Source: Planobispora rosea
Lineage (GTDB): Bacteria; Actinomycetota; Actinomycetes; Streptosporangiales; Streptosporangiaceae
Direction: 5' to 3'
Assembly (NCBI RefSeq): GCF_014648175.1
Contig: NZ_BMQP01000007.1
Span: 124,001-188,000, forward strand
DNA: 64,000 nucleotides
Below, piece after piece: positions 16,025 through 26,244 of this stretch (position 1 is the first letter of the stretch; every line of letters starts with the position of its first letter). The position numbers and the translations under genes were made by a program. The notes beneath the pieces are model-generated. The model made no database searches, was not told where the DNA came from, and saw only the letters and a list, made by a program, of their open reading frames with translations.

Positions 16025-17965
16025 TCAGTCGCGGTCGGAGTTGACCGTCGTCTTCTGCACCTGGAGCAGGAACTCCGCGTTGGACTTGGTCTCCTTCATC
16101 TTCTCCAGGAGAAGTTCCAGAGCCTGCTGCATGTCCAGGGCGTGCAGCACGCGCCGCAGCTTCCAGACGATCTGCAGCTCGTCCTTCGACATGAGGATCT
16201 CCTCCTTGCGGGTGCCGGACGCGTCGACGTCCACCGCGGGGAAGATCCGCTTGTCGGCGAGGGAGCGGTTGAGCTTGAGCTCGGCGTTGCCGGTGCCCTT
16301 GAACTCCTCGAAGATGACCTCGTCCATCTTGGAACCGGTCTCCACCAGCGCCGTGGCGAGGATCGTCAGCGAGCCGCCGTTCTCGATGTTGCGGGCGGCA
16401 CCGAAGAAGCGCTTGGGCGGGTAGAGCGCCGTGGAGTCGACACCACCCGACAGGATCCGGCCGGAGGCCGGGGCGGCCAGGTTGTAGGCGCGGCCCAGGC
16501 GGGTGATCGAGTCGAGCAGCACGACGACGTCGTGACCCAGCTCCACCAGGCGCTTGGCCCGCTCGATGGCGAGCTCGGCGACCGTGGTGTGGTCCTCGGC
16601 GGGACGGTCGAAGGTCGAGTGGATGACCTCGCCCTTCACCGACCGCTGCATGTCGGTGACCTCTTCCGGACGCTCGTCGACGAGGACGACCATCAGGTGG
16701 CACTCGGGGTTGTTGCGGGTGATCGCGTTGGCGATCGACTGGAGCACCATCGTCTTGCCCGCCTTGGGCGGGGAGACGATGAGACCGCGCTGGCCCTTGC
16801 CGATCGGGGCGACCAGGTCGATGATCCGGGTCGTCAGGATGTTCGGCTCGGTCTCCAGGCGCAGGCGCTCCTGCGGGTAGAGCGGCGTGAGCTTGTTGAA
16901 GTCGGGCCGCTGGCGGGCCTGCTCCGGGTCCATGCCGTTGACCGTGTCGAGGCGGACGAGCGCGTTGAACTTCTCGCGGCGCTCACCGTCGCGCGGCTGG
17001 CGGACGGCACCGGTGACGACGTCGCCCTTGCGCAGGCCGTGCCGGCGGATCTGGGCCAGCGACACGTAGACGTCGTTGGCGCCGGGCAGGTAGCCGCTGG
17101 TCCGGACGAACGCGTAGTTGTCGAGGATGTCCAGGATTCCGGCGATCGGGATCAGGACGTCGTCCTCGCCCACCACGGGCTCGTTGCCGTCGAAGCGGTC
17201 ACGGCCGCGGCGGTTGCGCTCCCGGAACCGGCCGCGGCGGCCACGACGGTCGTCGTCCTCCCCGCCGGCCCCGTGCTGGTCGGTACGGCCCTGCGTGCCG
17301 CGGTTCTGGTCACCGCGCTCGGTCCGCTCGGCGCGGTCTCCGCGGCCCTGGCCCGCGTCGGCGGCGCGCTGGTCGGAGCGGGCCTCGCCACGCTCGCGGC
17401 CCTCGCCACGCTCACGGCCCTCGCCACGCTCACGGCCCTCGCCACGCTCGCGGCCTTCACCGCGCTCGCGACGCTCGCCGCGGCCACGGCGGTCACGGCG
17501 GCTCTCGCCACGCTCGGAACGGCCTTCGGCCTGGCCGGCCTCGGACGGCTGCTCCACGACGGGAGCGGCGGCGGCCACCGGCTCGGGCGCCGCGACCGGC
17601 TCGGGCGCCGACACGGGCTCGGCGGCGGGGGCGGGAGCAGCGGCCCGGGAACGTTCCCGGCGGCTGCGAGTGGGGCGCTCGGCGGCCGGTTCGGCGGCGG
17701 CCGGAGCCTCCTGGACCGCGGCGGGCGCCGGGGCGCTCTCCGCGGAGACTCCCTGCTTCTCCTGGATGGCCGCGATCAGCTGGCTCTTGCGCATCCGCCC
17801 GGTCCCGCTGATGCCAAGGCTCGTCGCCATGGCCTGCAGCTCAGGCAGCACCATGGCGGACAGGCCGGTGCCGGAGCGACGACGCTTCACGGCGCGGGTG
17901 GGGGTGTCGCCGGCCGCCGGCTGGGCGCCGTTGGCGTCGGAGAGGAGTTCGGTGGTGTCGCTCAC
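16025..17965 (-). CDS. rho: Transcription termination factor Rho with Arg/Gly-rich insert
   Basis: Hexameric RNA helicase ending untranslated transcripts. It has 646 aa against ~420 in E. coli. A Rho-N helical domain is near 33-70 ([20 protein letters not shown]), followed by an Ala/Pro/Glu stretch and an Arg/Gly/Glu-rich low-complexity insert (about 140-260) containing five near-identical 6-residue units RERGEG. The CSD RNA-binding domain starts near 275 ([20 protein letters not shown]), Walker A is SPPKAGKT near 405, and the C-terminal motor domain is intact. GTG start with GGAAGGA upstream. The RG-rich insert is a known actinobacterial feature that adds RNA affinity. A ~420-nt leader lies upstream. 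Confidence 0.98.
   Translation of the reverse strand: MSDTTELLSDANGAQPAAGDTPTRAVKRRRSGTGLSAMVLPELQAMATSLGISGTGRMRKSQLIAAIQEKQGVSAESAPAPAAVQEAPAAAEPAAERPTRSRRERSRAAAPAPAAEPVSAPEPVAAPEPVAAAAPVVEQPSEAGQAEGRSERGESRRDRRGRGERRERGEGRERGEGRERGEGRERGEGRERGEARSDQRAADAGQGRGDRAERTERGDQNRGTQGRTDQHGAGGEDDDRRGRRGRFRERNRRGRDRFDGNEPVVGEDDVLIPIAGILDILDNYAFVRTSGYLPGANDVYVSLAQIRRHGLRKGDVVTGAVRQPRDGERREKFNALVRLDTVNGMDPEQARQRPDFNKLTPLYPQERLRLETEPNILTTRIIDLVAPIGKGQRGLIVSPPKAGKTMVLQSIANAITRNNPECHLMVVLVDERPEEVTDMQRSVKGEVIHSTFDRPAEDHTTVAELAIERAKRLVELGHDVVVLLDSITRLGRAYNLAAPASGRILSGGVDSTALYPPKRFFGAARNIENGGSLTILATALVETGSKMDEVIFEEFKGTGNAELKLNRSLADKRIFPAVDVDASGTRKEEILMSKDELQIVWKLRRVLHALDMQQALELLLEKMKETKSNAEFLLQVQKTTVNSDRD
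17383..17472 (-). repeat. 18-bp tandem repeat in the Rho insert
   Basis: Five consecutive 18-bp units (plus-strand consensus cctcgccacgctcacggc), the middle three differing at one position and the fifth more diverged. They encode RERGEG hexapeptides in the Arg/Gly-rich insert and keep the frame. Confidence 0.92.
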
Positions 17966-18430
17966 TAATGGGTCCTTCCCAGGGGTCGGGCGTGGCCACG
18001 ATCGGCCAATCGTCCCGGTGGTGCGATCGGCCCGGTGGGACAGACCGGGCCGGGTTGCACGTCACGATCCTCGACGGCTCGTGGGAGCCGCCGCCGCTGT
18101 CGGAGAAAGGCGTATCCACGCCGTCACCATCGAGGCTCATCGACGGTGGGGCTTGGAGGACACCCCCCGGATCGCTACCGGCAACCAGATGTCGAGATGG
18201 TTCGAACGCGCATGTCCCCTGAAACGCCGTCTCTGACAGCCCCAACCGAATGTGGGCCATTCGGAGGCGACGGATTCGGGGAAACCACTGTGGCGCCCGC
18301 ACCTCACGGAGCGAGGCGTGGTACGACGATGTGTGGCTGACAAGCACGCACCCGAAACGGGGGCACCTGGTGCGGCTATCAGCCTAACATCACCAGCGCA
18401 CACAGCTATTCCCTGAAGGTCGCAGAGGTA
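17966..18430 (-). promoter_or_regulatory. Long rho leader region with hairpin and possible promoter
   Basis: This 465-nt non-coding stretch lies between thrB and rho. A -10-like TAGGCT on the minus strand (18381-18386, preceded by TGT) would give a transcript leader of about 410 nt. Inside it CCGAATG (18246-18252) pairs with CATTCGG (18258-18264) around a 5-nt loop. No convincing -35, small coding sequence or known riboswitch was seen. A long leader suits Rho autoregulation as known in E. coli, but this is inference. Confidence 0.45.
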
Positions 18431-19438
18431 TCAGCGTGTCTCGGGAGAAACGACGCACGCACCGTGGGTCTCGACATCCAGTGGCTGGATGTGCCAGTCA
18501 GTACCCACTTCCGGTGCGATCAAATCCTGCGTATCCGCTGCCGGAAACGCAAGAACCGTGGGACCCGCCCCCGAGACGACCGCCGGGACGCCCGCTCCGC
18601 GCAGGCGCTTGACCAGCTCGGCCGTCTGCGGCATGGCGGGAGCGCGGTAATCCTGGTGCAGCCGGTCCTCTGTCGCGGCCATGAGCAGGTCCTGCTCCGG
18701 CCGTCCGGTCAGCGCCGCGATCAGCAGTGCCGCCCGCCCGGCGTTCGCGGAGGCGTCCGTGTGCGGGACCTGCTCGGGGAGCAGCCCCCTGGCGACCTCC
18801 GTGGACAGGCGGTGCCGAGGGATGAGCGCCACCGGCCTGACATCCGTGTGTGGAACCAGTTTCACCATACGCGGGACGCCCGGCTGCTCCATCCACGCGA
18901 TCGTCAGCCCTCCGGCCAGACAGGGGGCGACGTTGTCGGGATGCCCCTCGATCTCGGTGGCGAGGGCGAAGGCGTCGTCGTCGGTGAACGCGCGCTCCGC
19001 CGGATTCCCCTCATAGCTGAACGCGGGGCCGTCCGGGCGGGGTTGCGCGGCGTACGGTGCCGCCGCCAGGGCACGGGCCGCGACGATCCCGGCGCAGATC
19101 GCGGCCGAGGAGGAACCGAGTCCGCGCGAGTGCGGGATGCGGTTGCGGCAGCGCAGCCGGATGCCCCGGGGCTGCGGCAGGCCCATCCGGTCGAAGGTCT
19201 TGCGCATCGTCGCGACGATGAGGTGGCCCTCCCCGAGGTCGAGCTCACCGGTGCCCTCGCCCTCCACGGAGACCATCGCGACCCTCCCGTTCGAGGAGGT
19301 CGAGGAGGTCGAGGCGGGTTCGAAGAGGGTGGCCTCGACCTCGTCGTAGAGGGCGAGGGCCAATCCGAGCGTGTCGAACCCGGGGCCGAGGTTGGCCGAG
19401 GTCGCCGGTACGCGGACGACCACCGTGCTGTCGGTCAT
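18431..19438 (-). CDS. thrB: Homoserine kinase
   Basis: GHMP-family kinase that phosphorylates homoserine with ATP, the step before threonine synthase. It has 335 aa. The N-terminus VRVPATSANLGPGFDTLGLAL and the ATP-binding loop RGLGSSSAAICAGI are GHMP signatures. The ATG at 19438 has AAGGAG 4 nt upstream; an upstream extension is Arg/Ala-rich non-coding sequence. It follows thrC after a 174-nt, very GC-rich gap that can fold into several hairpins. Confidence 0.97.
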   Translation of the reverse strand: MTDSTVVVRVPATSANLGPGFDTLGLALALYDEVEATLFEPASTSSTSSNGRVAMVSVEGEGTGELDLGEGHLIVATMRKTFDRMGLPQPRGIRLRCRNRIPHSRGLGSSSAAICAGIVAARALAAAPYAAQPRPDGPAFSYEGNPAERAFTDDDAFALATEIEGHPDNVAPCLAGGLTIAWMEQPGVPRMVKLVPHTDVRPVALIPRHRLSTEVARGLLPEQVPHTDASANAGRAALLIAALTGRPEQDLLMAATEDRLHQDYRAPAMPQTAELVKRLRGAGVPAVVSGAGPTVLAFPAADTQDLIAPEVGTDWHIQPLDVETHGACVVSPETR

Positions 19439-19612
19439 GTATCTCCTTGTTGCTCGCCGTACGGCGGCGCCGGGAGCCGCCGTGACGCGACCCGCCGTAC
19501 CGGCGCCGGCAGAGGGACGCCGGCTCGGCGGGCGGGGGCGGACGCCTGCCACCGAGACGGCCCGATCCGGCCGAGGCGGACGCCGAGCGCCGGAACGGCT
19601 CGGTCCGGCGGG

Positions 19613-20671
<1,059 letters not shown>

Positions 20672-20873
20672 GATTGCTCCTCCCGCGCAGGACCCGGCCG
20701 TGCGCGTTCTACCTGCGATGTTGGGCAAAGAGTCTACGGCCAATGGTCTCGGCGGCGGGATGCGGCGTCCACCAGATGGACATCTCAGGCGTCGTCCACA
20801 CAGGGAACACTCAACAACAGCGAATATGGTCAAGGTTCTGACAAGCGACAACGCGAACGAGGGGCGCGACATC

Positions 20874-22535
20874 ATGACGGGCGGAGCAGCGAACGACCTG
20901 CCCCCGATCCGGCACAACGACTACTCACCGCTGTGCCCTCCCGCACTCGGCGAGTGGGCTCCCTCTCTCTCGGTGAGCGTGGTCATCCCGGCCCACGGCG
21001 GGCAGCACCGGCTCGACCTGACCCTCGCCGCCCTGGCCGCGCAGACATATCCGGATCACCTCATGGAGGTGATCGTGGTGGACGACGGCAGCGACCCGCC
21101 GCTGCGCCTGCCGGAGATCGTCCCGGAGGAGACCCGGATCGTCACCGCGGACCCCGGCGGCTGGGGTATCGCGCACGCGGTCAACACCGGGGCGTCCCTG
21201 GCCGGCGGTGACGTCCTGCAGCGCCTGGACGCCGACATGCTCATCTGCCGCGAGCACATCGAGGCGCTGGCCCGCTGGCACCACCTGGCCGGCCACCTGG
21301 TGACCATCGGGGCCAAGAAATTCGTCGAGGAGCCCGCGCTGGAGCCCGGCGAGGTGTACGAGGCCGTGCGCGCGGGCTCGCTGGAGTCGGTCGTCGACCT
21401 GTCGGCTGCGCTGGCCAGCTCCACCGAGCAGACCATCGCCCGCACCGACGGGCTGCGCGCCAGCCGCAACCCCTACCACGTGTGCACCGGCCCCACGGTG
21501 TCGATGCGGCGCGAGACGTTCCACGCCGTGGGCGGGATCGACCCGGACGTGCTGCGGGGCGAGGACACCGAGTTCGCCTACCGGCTGGCCCAGCACGGCG
21601 TGGTGTTCATCCCCGACATGGAGGCCGGGGCCGTGCACCTCGGGCTGCCCGCCCAGCGGCGGGACCGGGAGCGGGTCGTCCGCGCGGTCGCCCCGTACCT
21701 GGCCCACCGGGTGCCGCTCCGCAGGGACCTGCGCAAGGACCGGGGGCGCCGCTGGCTGGTGCCGTACGTCGAGGTGGTCCTGCACGTGGGCGGGGCCGCC
21801 CTGGAGCGGGTGCGCGAGGCGGTGAACGCGGCGCTGGAGGGGTCGGTGACCGACGTGGTGGTCACCCTCGTCGCACCGTGGTCGTCGCTGCCCCCGGGGC
21901 GCCGCCCCGTGCTCCGCGACCCCGCGTTCGAGCTGCGCCTGATGCGCGAGCACTTCGCCCACGACGAGCGGGTACGGCTGGCCGACGAGGTCTCCCCGAG
22001 CCCGGCGCCGATCCCGTTCCGCTACACGGGCCCGGTCTCGGTCCCGCTGGAGCACAGGTCGCTGGAGAAGATGATCTCCGCGCTCCAGGGGGACCGGGCC
22101 GGGCTCCTGATCGTCGATCTCCCCGGTCACGGCCCGGCCACGCTGGAGCGCACCGAGGCGCTGGGCCGGGCCCGCCTGCTGGGCGCGGACGGTGCGGACG
22201 ACGTGGTCGCCTCGATCGAGCGCACCCACGGCGTACGGCACGGCGCCCCGCAGGAGTTCTGGCCCTCCCGGCCGGTGACCCGGACGGGTCCTGCGGAGAA
22301 GGCTTCGGAGAAGGCACCGGTGAAGGCCCCGCGCCCGGACGACCCGGCGCGGGAGGAGGGCAGGAGACCGGAGGCCGGAGTCCCTCAGACAGGAGTCCCT
22401 GAGACGGGAGTCCGTGAGGCGAAGAAACCCGATCCGGACAGGCGCACTCCCGGGAACCGGGGATCGGCCGGTCCCGCGCCGCGCAAACCGCCCTCGCTGC
22501 TCTCCCGCCTCCGGGACGCCATCCGCGCGGACTGA
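20874..22535 (+). CDS. Family-2 glycosyltransferase, tandem-domain type A1
   Basis: Predicted cytoplasmic sugar transferase, 553 aa. Residues ~32-260 are a GT-A domain: [27 protein letters not shown] at 119-121 (metal/nucleotide-sugar site) and [12 protein letters not shown] near 229 (acceptor-side acid). A second, degenerate GT-A-like half begins near 300 ([14 protein letters not shown], then [11 protein letters not shown]). The Pro-rich C-terminus has [13 protein letters not shown] repeats and ends [14 protein letters not shown]. The ATG at 20874 is chosen for its match to paralogues at 22569, 26241 and 29931; another in-frame ATG lies at 20826. Convergent with A2. Sugar and acceptor unknown. 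Confidence 0.85.
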   Translation: MTGGAANDLPPIRHNDYSPLCPPALGEWAPSLSVSVVIPAHGGQHRLDLTLAALAAQTYPDHLMEVIVVDDGSDPPLRLPEIVPEETRIVTADPGGWGIAHAVNTGASLAGGDVLQRLDADMLICREHIEALARWHHLAGHLVTIGAKKFVEEPALEPGEVYEAVRAGSLESVVDLSAALASSTEQTIARTDGLRASRNPYHVCTGPTVSMRRETFHAVGGIDPDVLRGEDTEFAYRLAQHGVVFIPDMEAGAVHLGLPAQRRDRERVVRAVAPYLAHRVPLRRDLRKDRGRRWLVPYVEVVLHVGGAALERVREAVNAALEGSVTDVVVTLVAPWSSLPPGRRPVLRDPAFELRLMREHFAHDERVRLADEVSPSPAPIPFRYTGPVSVPLEHRSLEKMISALQGDRAGLLIVDLPGHGPATLERTEALGRARLLGADGADDVVASIERTHGVRHGAPQEFWPSRPVTRTGPAEKASEKAPVKAPRPDDPAREEGRRPEAGVPQTGVPETGVREAKKPDPDRRTPGNRGSAGPAPRKPPSLLSRLRDAIRAD

Positions 22536-22568
22536 CCGGGCCGCCCGCCGGGCGCGGGCGTCGCGCCG

Positions 22569-24209
22569 TCACAGGCGGCGGGTGATCGCCCGTTTCATGG
22601 AGGAGAGCAGCCCTCGCCGCAGGACTCTCCTGGCCGCCGTCAGTTCCCTGCGGAGCGTGCCGACCTCCCGCCGGAGCTCCACCGCGCTCCTGCGCCAGCG
22701 TCCGGCGTCGTCACGCCACCGGTCCACCTGCCCGCGGAGCCGTTCGACCTCCTTGGTGAGGCGGGCCACCTCGGCCTCGGCCTCGGCCCGGGCCCGGTGG
22801 GCGCCGCGGCGGCCGGTGATCGGCCGGGCGCCGAGGGCGAAGCCGTAGGCGCCGCCGTCCACCCAGAGGGTCCCGAAGGTCTCCTCCACGGCGTCGTCGA
22901 GGTCCTCGCCGTCCCGGCGCACGATCGCCGCGCGGGCGAACGCGGCGGTGCGTTCCAGCCGCGCCGTGACGATCTCGCGGCCCGGGCCCTCCGCCAGCAG
23001 CACCGACACCAGGCCGTATCCCCCGTCCGCGGCCAGGTCGAGCAGGCCGGCCAGGCCGTCCTCCCCCGGCACCCACCCCGCGGGCAGCCTGAGCCGGTAC
23101 GGCGCCGCCTCCCCCGACGGCGCACCGGCCGTCCGCACCCGGGACTCGTGGGCGTAGTGCCCCCGGATCAGCACCAGGTCCAGATCGGGATTCGTCAGCG
23201 GCGCGCGTCCCTCGTCCCGGACCTCGTCCCACGGACCGATGATCGTCACCGCGACGTCGGGGACGGTGCCCGCGAGCACGGCGTCCACGGTCGCGCGGAC
23301 CTCCTCGTAGCCGAGCCGGTGATCGTGCCCGGCCTCGACGACCACCTCCACGTACGGCACCTTCCACCGCCGGTTCGGGTGGGAGCGCAACCAGCGGTAG
23401 GACGGGATCCGGTCGGCGACGAAGGCGTGGCTCACCCGGTCGATCGGGGCCTTGTCCCGCATCCGCATGGTCGGGCCCAGGTGGAAGGCGCGGGCCAGCG
23501 GCTCGGGGACGAACACCGCGCCCGCCTGGGCCAGCCGGTAGCCCATCTCGGTGTCCTGACCGAGGATCAGGTCGGTGTCCATCGGCCCGGCCTGCGCGAG
23601 CAGCGCGGCGTTGACCGAGGTGGCGCCGCCCACGTGGAGGCTGAAGGCGCGGGCCTGGTTGTCGGTGAGGCCGCCGGTCCGCTCGATCAGGTCCACCAGC
23701 CAGGCGTGCGGCTCGGCGGGCTCGAAGAGCTCGGCCAGGTCGTCGGCGGCGGCGACCGCCTCGGGGGCGGGCAGGTCCGCCGGGGTGAAGCGGATGTACC
23801 CGGTCACGGCGAGGTACGGCGCCGCGTGGTGCCAGCGCATGTGCGCCTCGACCGCGCGGCGGTCCAGGACCACGTCGGAGTCCAGCCAGTGGATCACGTC
23901 GCCGCCCGCGGCCCGGAGCCCGGCGTTGCGGGCGTGGGCCCGTCCGGGGACCGGGCAGACGATCAGCCGGGTGTCGCGGGGACGGATCCCGGGCAGGCGC
24001 AGCGGCGGGTCGCTGCCGTTGTCCACCACGATGACCTCGGTGAGGCCGGCGGGGTAGGTCTGCGCGGCCAGTCCGGCCAGGACCAGGTCGAGCTTGTCCT
24101 GGCCGCCGTAGGCGGGGATGATCACGCTGACCCGCAGCGACGGCGTCCACGCGCCCAGTTCGGGCGGGGTGAGGCTGCGGTAGTCGTTGCCCACGATCCG
24201 TGCTGTCAT
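22569..24209 (-). CDS. Family-2 glycosyltransferase, tandem-domain type A2
   Basis: Paralogue of A1, 546 aa, starting MTARIVGNDYRSLTPPELG. GT-A motifs are VSVIIPAYGGQDKLDL, VIVVDNGSDPP, HWLDSDVVLDR (DSD) and GQDTEMGYRLAQAG, where Gln replaces the first Glu of the ED pair in A1, A3 and A4. The second half starts at VPYVEVVVEAGHDH and continues with PDVAVTIIGPW. The last ~80 residues form a strong coiled coil (LTKEVERLRGQVDRWRDD) ending in a basic/hydrophobic tail, LLSSMKRAITRRL. Its ATG overlaps the stop of B1 (ATGA), so B1 and A2 are translationally coupled. Confidence 0.87.
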   Translation of the reverse strand: MTARIVGNDYRSLTPPELGAWTPSLRVSVIIPAYGGQDKLDLVLAGLAAQTYPAGLTEVIVVDNGSDPPLRLPGIRPRDTRLIVCPVPGRAHARNAGLRAAGGDVIHWLDSDVVLDRRAVEAHMRWHHAAPYLAVTGYIRFTPADLPAPEAVAAADDLAELFEPAEPHAWLVDLIERTGGLTDNQARAFSLHVGGATSVNAALLAQAGPMDTDLILGQDTEMGYRLAQAGAVFVPEPLARAFHLGPTMRMRDKAPIDRVSHAFVADRIPSYRWLRSHPNRRWKVPYVEVVVEAGHDHRLGYEEVRATVDAVLAGTVPDVAVTIIGPWDEVRDEGRAPLTNPDLDLVLIRGHYAHESRVRTAGAPSGEAAPYRLRLPAGWVPGEDGLAGLLDLAADGGYGLVSVLLAEGPGREIVTARLERTAAFARAAIVRRDGEDLDDAVEETFGTLWVDGGAYGFALGARPITGRRGAHRARAEAEAEVARLTKEVERLRGQVDRWRDDAGRWRRSAVELRREVGTLRRELTAARRVLRRGLLSSMKRAITRRL

Positions 24210-25345
24210 GACATTTCCAGAATCAGGCTGGGGCGGAATCCCCGCCACTGGTTCGACGCGACGCGCAGGAAGTGGGCGAGCGAGAGCCGCCAGGTGTGCT
24301 CGGCGCTCACCGAGCGGCGCAGCACGTAGCCCAGCCCGTGGGTCCGGTAGATCCGCGCCCCGGCGGCGTGGGCGGCCTTCAGGAAGGCGGCGTCGACCCC
24401 CGCGGGCAGGCCGGGGAAGCCGCCGGCCCGCCGGAACCCCTCCCGGTCCGTGAGGATCGTGCCCCCGGCCACGTGGTCGGACCAGACCTCGCTGGTGTAG
24501 TCGGTGCGCCGGACGGTGACGTTCAGCGGCTCCAGGTAGAAGAACTCGGCGGCGGTCCCCACGATGTCGGCCCCGGAGTAGGAGCGGGCCAGCAGGAGGT
24601 CGGCCAGGTGATCGGGGCCGTACCAGTCGTCGTCGTCCCACTTGGCGACGTAGTCGCCCGTCGCCCGGGACGCGGCCAGGTTGAGCACCTCCCCGAAGGG
24701 GGTCCCGGCGTCCGCCTCGACCATCGTGACCGGGAGCGGGCAGGCCGCGACCGCCCGCCGTACCGCCTCGTGGCCGGCCGGGACGCCGTGCAGGCCCAGC
24801 AGGATCTCGGCCTCCACGCCGCGCTGGCGGGCGATCTGGGCGAGCGCGGTCTCCAGGAAGTGCGGGCGCATGCTCGCCATCACGACGCTGACCTTCGGGG
24901 TGCGCCCCCGCTCGCGGTCCGGCCGTCCCCGTCCCGCCCGCTCTCTGCGCGCCAGCCCGTGCCTGCGCAGGCGCACGCTGTGCTCCTCCCGGCGCAGGTT
25001 CACCGTGCAGCTCGGCGTGTCCCGGGGCTCCCGGCCGAACCAGCCGTCCGCGGCGAGCAGCCGCGCGAGCACCGGATCGGCCCGTACGGCCCAGGCCGGG
25101 ACCTCATCAGCGTGGAGCGGGACGCCCGCGGCGGCGAGATCGAGCAGCGCGGTGAGATCGACGGCGTTCTCGGGCCAGTGAACGCGCAGGCCGTGCCGGG
25201 CCCGCACCGCGGCGAGGGAGTCGTCCTCGACGGTCCACCGGCCGTCCTCCCAGCGCAGGTTCCCCGCCCCATCGGGTGAAATTCGCAGGAAACCCACAGG
25301 TTCCAGCCCGGCCTCCGGGAGACCGAGATCGACAACAGCTGCCAT
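24206..25345 (-). CDS. Glycosyltransferase type B1 (N-domain plus GT-A)
   Basis: A 379-aa protein with an N-terminal ~145-residue domain shared with B2 (HGLRVHWPENAVDL, AAGVPLHADEVPAWA, REEHSVRLRR). A GT-A domain follows: VSVVMASMRPHFLETALAQI, LLGLHGVPAGH, FGEVLNLAASRATGDYVAKW, then DDDDWYG as the acidic metal site, and RIYRTHGLGYVLRR. The C-terminus FLRVASNQWRGFRPSLI is also shared with B2. First gene of the minus-strand pair B1-A2; divergent from the plus-strand operon. The function of the shared N-domain is unknown. Confidence 0.82.
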   Translation of the reverse strand: MAAVVDLGLPEAGLEPVGFLRISPDGAGNLRWEDGRWTVEDDSLAAVRARHGLRVHWPENAVDLTALLDLAAAGVPLHADEVPAWAVRADPVLARLLAADGWFGREPRDTPSCTVNLRREEHSVRLRRHGLARRERAGRGRPDRERGRTPKVSVVMASMRPHFLETALAQIARQRGVEAEILLGLHGVPAGHEAVRRAVAACPLPVTMVEADAGTPFGEVLNLAASRATGDYVAKWDDDDWYGPDHLADLLLARSYSGADIVGTAAEFFYLEPLNVTVRRTDYTSEVWSDHVAGGTILTDREGFRRAGGFPGLPAGVDAAFLKAAHAAGARIYRTHGLGYVLRRSVSAEHTWRLSLAHFLRVASNQWRGFRPSLILEMS

Positions 25346-25728
25346 AGAGCTTGTTTCCTGCCTGCTTCATCCGTTGTGGCGGCATCTCGCCACATAAATG
25401 CCTACCTTAACCAAGATCGGACAGTATCTTGATCTGAAATGCCCAGCTGGAATCGCCCGCCGGCGACACCGGAGCCGCCGGTCTCCGGAGCGCCGGCCAT
25501 CCCGCTCCCGCGGATTCCGCATGACCGTAATGGGAGCCTCTAGCACATCCGGAACCCATCCCCCACCTCTCCCGCCTGGGCCGCGGCGATCTCGGAAGGC
25601 GACTCTCAGCAACCACGGAGAGCTCATATAGTTTCAAACGTTACATTTAATGATGTATCCATCTCCGGGCAGTGGATAAGTCCCGTGAGTTCCCCCATCG
25701 GCGGGTGATGACGAAGAGAGCATGAAAG
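25346..25728. promoter_or_regulatory. Divergent control region of the glycosyltransferase island
   Basis: 383 nt separate two divergent GT operons and are AT-rich compared with the genes. It holds CAAGAT (25412-25417) / ATCTTG (25426-25431), an inverted repeat with an 8-nt spacer near the B1 side; a near-consensus -10 TATAGT (25627-25632) reading toward the plus-strand operon; and TACAT (25642-25646) / ATGTA (25653-25657), an inverted repeat just downstream of the expected start site. No good -35 was seen. Both repeats look like operators. Confidence 0.5.
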
Positions 25729-26244
25729 GTGCCGACACGGATGCCCACGCCGCGACAACTGCTGATCCTGGCCGCAGCCGCCGGGTCCGTGATACTGATC
25801 GCCCTGGTGACGCTGGCGAGTGCCGGCGCCGTCTCCCCCGCCGTCGCCGCGCTGCTCGGCATGGCCGCCGTCCTGCTCGGCGTCCAGCTGCTCATCGTCA
25901 CGGAGATCCGCAGAGTCGACGGCAAGGCCCTGCGCGCCGACGCCAGGACCAAGCGATGCGAGACCGGGATCGCCCAGGTCGCCGCCGCGGTCGAGCGGCT
26001 CGACTCCCGGATCGGCGAGATCGCCGAGTCACTCGGGCGGGAACGTCACCGGCACGACGAGGACCTGCGGGCCATCCTGGCGTCGCTGGGCGAGGAGCGG
26101 CTCCACGCGATGTCCCTGCGGCAGGAGATGAAAGAGCTGGTCGACGACCTCCTCCCCCGGATCGCCTCCGGGATGCCCGGGACCGCCGGGACCGCCGGGA
26201 CCGCCGGGACCGACGTTCGGGCGGGCCGCCGGGACGGAGCATGA
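25729..26244 (+). CDS. Small membrane protein with two helices and coiled coil
   Basis: A 171-aa protein of unknown function leading the plus-strand GT operon. Two hydrophobic helices (about 9-32, LLILAAAAGSVILIALVTLA, and 37-58) are followed by a charged, helical coiled coil (about 60-145) and a low-complexity GTAGTAGTAG tail. The start is uncertain: GTG at 25729 has AGAGAG 8 nt upstream, and ATG at 25741 is in frame. Its end overlaps the A3 start by ATGA. A membrane anchor with a cytoplasmic coiled coil beside coiled-coil glycosyltransferases suggests a scaffold role (inference). Confidence 0.65.
   Translation: MPTRMPTPRQLLILAAAAGSVILIALVTLASAGAVSPAVAALLGMAAVLLGVQLLIVTEIRRVDGKALRADARTKRCETGIAQVAAAVERLDSRIGEIAESLGRERHRHDEDLRAILASLGEERLHAMSLRQEMKELVDDLLPRIASGMPGTAGTAGTAGTDVRAGRRDGA

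Noticed and set aside
14676..16703. A 675-aa minus-strand frame
   Set aside because: It covers rho in another frame and the secreted-protein gene in antisense; no motifs.
19439..19612. Threonine attenuator or riboswitch between thrC and thrB
   Set aside because: GC-rich hairpins exist, but there is no Thr/Ile-rich leader peptide and no known riboswitch core.
25398..25637. Short frames in the divergent glycosyltransferase gap
   Set aside because: No ribosome binding sites, and the composition is that of an intergenic region.
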